A stretch of DNA of 64,000 nucleotides. Origin: Pomphorhynchus laevis. Lineage: Eukaryota > Acanthocephala > Palaeacanthocephala > Echinorhynchida > Pomphorhynchidae. This document shows positions 58,499 to 64,000 of the stretch, piece by piece. Numbering within the stretch: position 1 is the first letter of the stretch; every line of letters begins with the position of its first letter. Location of the stretch: contig WNNJ02001883.1 in assembly GCA_012934845.2 (NCBI GenBank), positions 59,887 through 123,886 on the forward strand, read 5' to 3'. The notes under the pieces are model-generated. The model had not been told where the DNA came from, made no database searches, and was given only the letters and a program-made list of their open reading frames with translations. A program made the position numbers and the translations under genes.

Positions 58499-61342
58499 AT
58501 CACTACTGATCCAGCAATTATCAGCTCAATCACTCATCCAAGCTCGTTTCAGTCTTCCAAAAATGTAAATGTACCCAATACGATAGACGACATTTATTAT
58601 GAAGTAATTCATTGGCGACCACGTCTCTTAAACCTCCCGTTGTGTAACAGCTCAAAGGAAGTAATTTCAGTGATTTCTTCTCTGCTGAATGCGTTTAACA
58701 CAAACTCAGAGGAATCGCGCTTGGCCCTGAAAACAATAACAGTTTTCTGTCAACTAGTCCTTCAGAGAGTTACATCGCAAAAGACTAGCTTCATTCGGAA
58801 GACACTTACAAGACGCCTACAAATGTGGCAAGAAGACAAAAAATACGAACTATTATTAGAAGCAAGATTCTTGCAAAACAATAGCAAATCGAAGAGTGGA
58901 ATTATCAGAGCTGGCGATTCAGCACTCGAGCAGAATATAATAAAGCTTACAATCAATGGAAAACTCAAAGAAGCTTCAAGGCTCGTGAAGTCAGCAGGAA
59001 AAAATACAAGGATCTTAGATACGTCTGAACATATTGGAGGAGAAAGCGTGCTTCAAAAATTAAAAAGTTTACATCCACCCCAAGCTCCTTTAGAAACAGA
59101 ATGCATTCTTCAAGATTGCTTGGAAGGCTGTGTTGATCACCACAACATAATGTTCTCGAGTATTTCTCCGAAAGACATACTTAAGGCTGCTCACAAAACA
59201 CATGGGTCAGCGGGACCGTCTGGATTGGATGCCAATATGTGGCGAGCAATGCTAACACGATTTGGAGCCGAGTCTGTTATATTAGCGAAAAAAGTGTGCG
59301 ACTTCGCCATTCGGATCGCTTCAGAACGGGTAAACGATCAAGATATTGAGGCATTCAAAGTATCCCGATTAGTTCCACTAGACAAATGCCCAGGTGTACG
59401 CCCTATCGGAATTGGAGAGGTGCTACGTAGAATCGTTGGAAGATCGCTAATGCAGCGTATTCGTGCTGACTTAGTTAGTGTCGCAGGTGTGACACAACTA
59501 TGTGCTGGTCAGCGTTGTGGATTAGAGTTCGCAATTCACTCAATCCGAAAAACATATGTGTGTTCAGTAGATAAATGCATCCTCGTTCTAGATGCCAAGA
59601 ATGCGTTCAATTGCATAAATAGATCAGTAGCATTGAAAAATATGAGTAAAATATGTCCAGCTCTAGATACGATACTGTCCAACTGTTATTCGTCAGGATC
59701 ACAGCTAGTTATGGAGAGCGACACTTTGATATCGGAAGAAGGTTTTACTCAGGGAGATCCTTTGTCCATGGCCGCATTTGCCGCTGCTTCTCTTCCTCTT
59801 ATTAAGGAATTACAGACATTATTTCCTGGAATAGTTCATCATTGGTATGCAGACGATGGCGCATGTGTAGGTACATATAATGATTTAACCAAACTTTGGG
59901 ATGTGTTGCAAGATATAAGCGGTCGATATGGATATCACATTAATCCTGTCAAATGCACAATCTTAATACACAGCGAAAACCATCTTCACAAAGACAAATA
60001 TTTTACAGACCGTGGAGTTCAAGTAATTACAAACGGCATAAAACTACTTGACAGCTATATAGGCAATCAAGAATTTATCGAATTCGAAGTTAAACGTCTG
60101 ATCGAGTATTGGATAGAGGAAGTCAAAATTATAAAGAACATTGCAAAGTGGGATGCCCAGGTTGCATTCGTCTTACTTACAAAGAGCCTTCAATTCAAGT
60201 GGAAACATTTAGTGAGAACCTGCATTGTTGAGTCACACTGGTTTAGTCCTTTGGTTTGCGAAGTCATTGATGGTCTGTTACCAGAGATTACTGGAAAGAC
60301 CGACGTGGAGCAAACGATGCGTGAAGTTTTTGAACTACCAATCAGCATGGGTGGACTAGGCGTATTGAATCCTAGTAAAGCATGTGCTCCTTACAACATT
60401 GAATATAGCTATTCCTTGCGGATGTGTACCCCCTTAGCAGAACAATCGGCAAGTGACTGGGAGGAGGCACAGAATATGATTGCAAATCAAATTAGAATAG
60501 AGAACAATGAATACAATTGTAGCACACAAAAACATCTAATGCAATATCTAAGCGATACCGAAAGGAGTAATCTAAACCACATCACGTCTTCAAGAGGATC
60601 AACGCTTTGGTTGAGTTCATTGCCAATACATTCTGAAGGCCATCATCTTTCCAAGCAGCAATTTCAAGACGCATTGGCTGCAAGATATAATTGGGCACCG
60701 ATAAACACACCATCCAAATGTATTTGTGGAAATAATTTCAATATTACACATGCGATCTCATGTCAAGTTGGTGGAATACCTTTTATAAGACATAATACAA
60801 TAAGAGACAATATCGCGGTAGCACTTCGAGATGTGTGTGTCAATGTTGCTATTGAGCTCATACTCCTACCAGTACCAGATTTAATGACATTTGACAACAT
60901 CAATACAACCACAGACAGGTCGGCTCGATTAGACATAGCGTGCAATAATCTGTTCGGAACAACGATGGAGCGGTCCTTTATGGACGTTTGTGTTTTTAAT
61001 CCACTTGCCTCATCGTATGCCCAACGGATGAATAACACACATAACTATCATGAGAATAGAAAACGACCTAAATATGTTGAAAGAGTAGTAAAGATTGAGT
61101 GCTCTGCGTTTCACCCTCTCACGTTTTCGGCGCTAGGAAGCATAGGGCCCAGTGCAGACAGAGTACTACGACAGATCACAAGACAACAAGCGGTTAAACA
61201 CAATACACCCTATCACAAATGCATCACTAAACTTCGGAGCGACATATCATTCATCCTTGCAAAGTGTGTGTCCTTGGCGATTCGACGAGCATCAATCCGA
61301 AAACTCAATAGTCAACCGAATATAAATGCATCCTCGTTCTAG
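58487..61342 (+). CDS. RLE-type retrotransposon family A: RT plus restriction-like endonuclease, >900-codon open frame
   Basis: Open from at least 58487 (no natural ATG seen; YYEVIHWRPRLLNLPLCNSS upstream fits the family, so the element is 5'-truncated). Landmarks, counting codons from 58640: GSAGPSGLDANMWRA (~190), CPGVRPIGIGEVLRRIVGRS (~253), ILVLDAKNAFNCINRS (~315, motif A), EEGFTQGDPLSMAAFAAA (~368, motif B), HHWYADDGACVG (~402, catalytic), YGYHINPVKCTILIH (~434), LPISMGGLGVLNPSKA (~570), KCICGNNFNITHAISC (~693, RLE finger), FIRHNTIRDN (~715), ARLDIACNNL...ERSFMDVCVF (~760, acidic catalytic residues), HENRKRPKYVERVVKIE (~800). RT followed by a C-terminal RLE puts it in the R2/NeSL/HERO-type group; the exact clade is unresolved. 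The last ~7 codons (NINASSF) come from the duplicated segment that follows, so the natural stop is replaced. All catalytic motifs look intact. Confidence 0.92.
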   Translation, partial: YNIIITTDPAIISSITHPSSFQSSKNVNVPNTIDDIYYEVIHWRPRLLNLPLCNSSKEVISVISSLLNAFNTNSEESRLALKTITVFCQLVLQRVTSQKTSFIRKTLTRRLQMWQEDKKYELLLEARFLQNNSKSKSGIIRAGDSALEQNIIKLTINGKLKEASRLVKSAGKNTRILDTSEHIGGESVLQKLKSLHPPQAPLETECILQDCLEGCVDHHNIMFSSISPKDILKAAHKTHGSAGPSGLDANMWRAMLTRFGAESVILAKKVCDFAIRIASERVNDQDIEAFKVSRLVPLDKCPGVRPIGIGEVLRRIVGRSLMQRIRADLVSVAGVTQLCAGQRCGLEFAIHSIRKTYVCSVDKCILVLDAKNAFNCINRSVALKNMSKICPALDTILSNCYSSGSQLVMESDTLISEEGFTQGDPLSMAAFAAASLPLIKELQTLFPGIVHHWYADDGACVGTYNDLTKLWDVLQDISGRYGYHINPVKCTILIHSENHLHKDKYFTDRGVQVITNGIKLLDSYIGNQEFIEFEVKRLIEYWIEEVKIIKNIAKWDAQVAFVLLTKSLQFKWKHLVRTCIVESHWFSPLVCEVIDGLLPEITGKTDVEQTMREVFELPISMGGLGVLNPSKACAPYNIEYSYSLRMCTPLAEQSASDWEEAQNMIANQIRIENNEYNCSTQKHLMQYLSDTERSNLNHITSSRGSTLWLSSLPIHSEGHHLSKQQFQDALAARYNWAPINTPSKCICGNNFNITHAISCQVGGIPFIRHNTIRDNIAVALRDVCVNVAIELILLPVPDLMTFDNINTTTDRSARLDIACNNLFGTTMERSFMDVCVFNPLASSYAQRMNNTHNYHENRKRPKYVERVVKIECSAFHPLTFSALGSIGPSADRVLRQITRQQAVKHNTPYHKCITKLRSDISFILAKCVSLAIRRASIRKLNSQPNINASSF

Positions 61343-61539
61343 ATGCCAAGAATGCGTTCAATTGCATAAATAGATCAGTAGCATTGAAAAATATGAGTAA
61401 AATATGTCCAGCTCTAGATACGATACTGTCCAACTGTTATTCGTCAGGATCACAGCTAGTTATGGAGAGCGACACTTTGATATCGGAACAAGGTTTTACT
61501 CAGGGAGATCCTTTGTCCATGGCCGCATTTGCCGCTGCT
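61322..61539 (+). repeat. 218-bp duplicate of the family A RT
   Basis: Identical to 59571-59788 except one base (59738 G, 61489 C; Glu to Gln in ISEEGF). It carries RT motifs A and B and is fused at both ends to unrelated sequence. Confidence 0.97.
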
Positions 61540-63924
61540 GGGGATTTTAATCTTCCTCAAGTTAACTGGATTAGTAACAACCGGTATTACTATAATGTCG
61601 AAAACTGCGAGCTTGCTGAATTCTTGCTGGCAGAGCTTCTCCTGATCCAACATATTAATCAGCCAACATGTATATCGTCTCAACCAGAGACAATATTAGA
61701 TCTTGGGTTTACCAAGCGCATTGAAGATGTAATCAGAGTTGATTTCGAGTCTCCTTTAGGAACCAGTGACCATTGTGTGATTTCAGTACAGATTGCTCAC
61801 ACTTTACAACGACGATCTAAGTGCAGTGGCATCGGAAAGCGTAATTGGAATCGAGTAAATGTGGAAGATCTCCAACTCTATAGTCATCAGCTGAACTTCG
61901 GATCTGCTGATCTTCCAATTGATGATCATTTATCGTTAGTGACCAGTAACCTCATAACCATTTCGGATACGTTTGCACCAATAAGAAATAGGGCTTACAA
62001 GACGACAACGCCATTGTGGTTCGACAATGAGTTGGAGACTACGATAAAGGAAAGAAATCGATTATGGCGAATCTCTCAACGTAACACTGTTACGCACCGT
62101 GAGTACAAAACTCTTCGCAATCTATGCAACCAACTAAAACGCTCAAAAAGAAAAACATTTGAAGAGGGTATTGCTTCTGACATTAACAGGTCACCTAAAC
62201 GTTTTTGGGCATACGTTAGACATCGTCGAATCCTACCTTCTACGATTAATTGTGTACGTTTAGAAAGTGGTGATGTAGTTGACAAGGAGGCTATTGTGGA
62301 AGCTCTTGCAAGCAGTTTTGTAGTATCTCCATCCTCGCAATCGAATATTGACCAGATACAGTACCCGCCCAACTTACAATCTAACTTACCAATATCTCCT
62401 ATTAATGTCATTGAAGTTCAGTCTGAACTCCATAAATTAAATAGTTTTGGCTCTGCAGGACCAGATGGTGTATCCCCTTTTCTTTTGCGTACTCTGTCGC
62501 ACATTATTGCTCCAAGCCTTACGTCTCTATTTCATCGAAGCTTACAGTATTCGTGGATTCCTGATGATTGGAAAAGGGCAATTGTTGTACCTATTCCAAA
62601 GAAACAGTTGGCACTAACTTGTTCAGATTTTAGACCAATTAGTCTTACCAGTGTTATTTCTAAAATTATGGAGAGACTCATTGCGAAGAGAATACGTGAA
62701 CATCTAAATTTATATCAAATTCTTGATGATTCTCAGCACGGCTTCCGACCTGGTCGCTCGTGCCTAACTAATCTGTTGAATGCTCGCGAACATTGGGTAG
62801 CTGCTCTTAGTTCGGGTCTTACAGTTGATATAATATTTCTTGATTTCTCTAAGGCCTTTGATAGAGTTCCACATGCTGGTTTAGATTCACTACTACGTCA
62901 TTACGGTGTACCTACGACAATTTGCAACTGGATTAAGACATTTCTCGAGGATCGATCATTCGTTGTGCGATTAGATGAAGTTTTGTCAACAGCTCGACGT
63001 GTTCATTCGGGTGTTCCTCAGGGCACGGTCCTAGGTCCACTTCTCTTTATCATCTTTTTGAATGACCTACTCCTAAGGTTAAAGTGTCCTCACCTGGCAT
63101 TTGCTGACGATGTTAAAATATGGGCAACAACCCAAAACGAGGCGGATTGTGAATTTTTACAATGTGACCTTAACCGTATCGGGACTTGGTGTAATAGCAC
63201 TGGCTTGATACTCAACGCGACAAAATGTGTATGGATCAGATTGGGTAGAGATAAAACTCATTTCGATTACAAAATAAATGGACACTCAATCAAGCGAGTC
63301 TCAGAACATCCCGACCTGGGAGTGATAATTCACGAATCGCTAAAGACAAGAGCAAATAGTGATCACGCGCGGTTAAAAGCGATACGTGCCTTATACTGCA
63401 TAAAAATGACTTTTGCAAAATTATCGCCGCAAATCTTCGCCAAACTTTATTGTGCCCTAGTAAGACCACATCTTGAGTATTGTGTACAGGCAACCTTTCC
63501 AACGACCAGGAGTGAGTTGAATAACTTGGAAAGTGTAATGAGACGAGCTTCTCGGATGTGTTGTCAAGGAAGCTTTATTTCAAGATTAAGATGTTTGAAC
63601 GTTTTATCAGTGAGGTATCGGTATCTTTTTCTTGATCTGATTACACTTTGGAAAATTGTACATTCAGCTGATGGCTTTCCTTTGGGTGTAGTTAGATTTC
63701 GAGATAATTCGAGATTGCGAGGCCATTGTAAGATGCTTTTTAAAAAATTACCGGGTAAGCTGCGAAAATTTTACAGACTGTCTGAACGGGCAGTAGATGT
63801 TTGGAATAGTTTGCCTGAACCTATCGCTGCCATCACCAATTTCCTCGCTTTCAAAAACAGGGTTCGACGTTGGATATACGTCCAGGCTGATTTGTCACCT
63901 TTTCTAACCTACCCATTTGGTTGA
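61384..63924 (+). CDS. Chimeric ORF: family A RT segment fused in frame to CR1/jockey-like EEP-RT
   Basis: 846 codons. Codons 1-52 come from the family A duplicate (to MAAFAAA). From GDFNLPQVNWISNNRYYYNV it is a different element: EEP C-terminal half (GDFN, PLGTSDHCVISVQI with catalytic SDH), linker, SFGSAGPDGVSPFLLRTLS, PIPKKQLALTCSDFRPISLT, QHGFRPGRSCLTNLL, IIFLDFSKAFDRVPHAGLDS (motif A), VHSGVPQGTVLGPLLFIIFL (motif B), LAFADDVKIWA (catalytic FADD, ~codon 572), LNATKCVWIRLGR, LVRPHLEYCVQA, AVDVWNSLPEP...FKNRVRRWI. The EEP N-terminal half (with its first catalytic residues) is missing, so it is 5'-truncated at GDFN. The RT part is intact and undisturbed. Confidence 0.93.
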   Translation: MKNMSKICPALDTILSNCYSSGSQLVMESDTLISEQGFTQGDPLSMAAFAAAGDFNLPQVNWISNNRYYYNVENCELAEFLLAELLLIQHINQPTCISSQPETILDLGFTKRIEDVIRVDFESPLGTSDHCVISVQIAHTLQRRSKCSGIGKRNWNRVNVEDLQLYSHQLNFGSADLPIDDHLSLVTSNLITISDTFAPIRNRAYKTTTPLWFDNELETTIKERNRLWRISQRNTVTHREYKTLRNLCNQLKRSKRKTFEEGIASDINRSPKRFWAYVRHRRILPSTINCVRLESGDVVDKEAIVEALASSFVVSPSSQSNIDQIQYPPNLQSNLPISPINVIEVQSELHKLNSFGSAGPDGVSPFLLRTLSHIIAPSLTSLFHRSLQYSWIPDDWKRAIVVPIPKKQLALTCSDFRPISLTSVISKIMERLIAKRIREHLNLYQILDDSQHGFRPGRSCLTNLLNAREHWVAALSSGLTVDIIFLDFSKAFDRVPHAGLDSLLRHYGVPTTICNWIKTFLEDRSFVVRLDEVLSTARRVHSGVPQGTVLGPLLFIIFLNDLLLRLKCPHLAFADDVKIWATTQNEADCEFLQCDLNRIGTWCNSTGLILNATKCVWIRLGRDKTHFDYKINGHSIKRVSEHPDLGVIIHESLKTRANSDHARLKAIRALYCIKMTFAKLSPQIFAKLYCALVRPHLEYCVQATFPTTRSELNNLESVMRRASRMCCQGSFISRLRCLNVLSVRYRYLFLDLITLWKIVHSADGFPLGVVRFRDNSRLRGHCKMLFKKLPGKLRKFYRLSERAVDVWNSLPEPIAAITNFLAFKNRVRRWIYVQADLSPFLTYPFG

Positions 63925-64000
63925 TCTTTTTTTCTGTATTGTGTGATCGGCTTAAAGCCTTATGGCTAAGTCTGAACTTGATAATAATAATAATAATAAT
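63925..64000 (+). mobile_element. 3' UTR and (AAT)n tail of the CR1/jockey-like element
   Basis: GGCTTAAAGCCTTATGGCTA... then CTTGATAATAATAATAAT running off the window: a short 3' UTR with microsatellite tail typical of CR1/L2-type elements. Confidence 0.85.

Noticed and set aside
58762-58968. Minus-strand ORFs under the 900-codon RT-RLE frame
   Set aside because: Antisense shadows of a well-supported coding frame.

Overview
The window is AT-rich animal genomic DNA, roughly two-thirds A+T by eye. It carries one clear host gene and is otherwise packed with decayed retroelements. The host gene is the 3' half of an ALIX/PDCD6IP orthologue on the + strand. I could chain nine consecutive exons with compatible splice phases from about 1.56 kb to a stop at 29.17 kb (402 codons). 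They cover the C-terminal part of the V domain and a short Pro/Tyr/Gln-rich tail. The V-domain peptide reads most like an arthropod (probably insect) ALIX. That assignment is by eye, and I cannot name a species.

Layout. 0-29 kb: ALIX exons in large introns filled with Penelope-like elements (PLEs), non-LTR elements with restriction-like endonucleases (RLE type), a ~360-bp tandem/inverted repeat and small hairpin elements. Two introns are only 43 and 40 bp. 29-39.5 kb: a nest of asparagine-rich PLE copies whose GIY-YIG endonuclease lies before the reverse transcriptase (Naiad-like arrangement), plus antisense canonical PLE fragments and an EEP-type non-LTR fragment. 38.6 kb: one unassigned possible host exon. 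39.5-45 kb: an L2/CR1-like element, a protein-disulfide-isomerase fragment and a long copy of RLE family B. 45-48.4 kb: three consecutive inverted-repeat (foldback/MITE-like) elements and a minisatellite. 48.4-56.2 kb: two L2/CR1-like elements tail to tail, the second with ORF1 and ORF2. 56.7-61.3 kb: two RLE family A elements head to head, the second with a 900-codon open frame. 61.3-64 kb: a 218-bp duplicate of the family A RT joined in frame to a CR1/jockey-like element that ends in (AAT)n.

The transposon genes do not work together as a pathway. They are independent copies, mostly broken by frameshifts, stops and deletions. The open ones are the 900-codon RT-RLE ORF and the 846-codon chimeric ORF. 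The most interesting items are the RLE/CR1 in-frame chimera, the EN-first PLEs with a conserved foldable 3' region, the sharing of one ~26-bp terminus between PLE tails and inverted-repeat elements, and the many short snap-back palindromes spread over the window.
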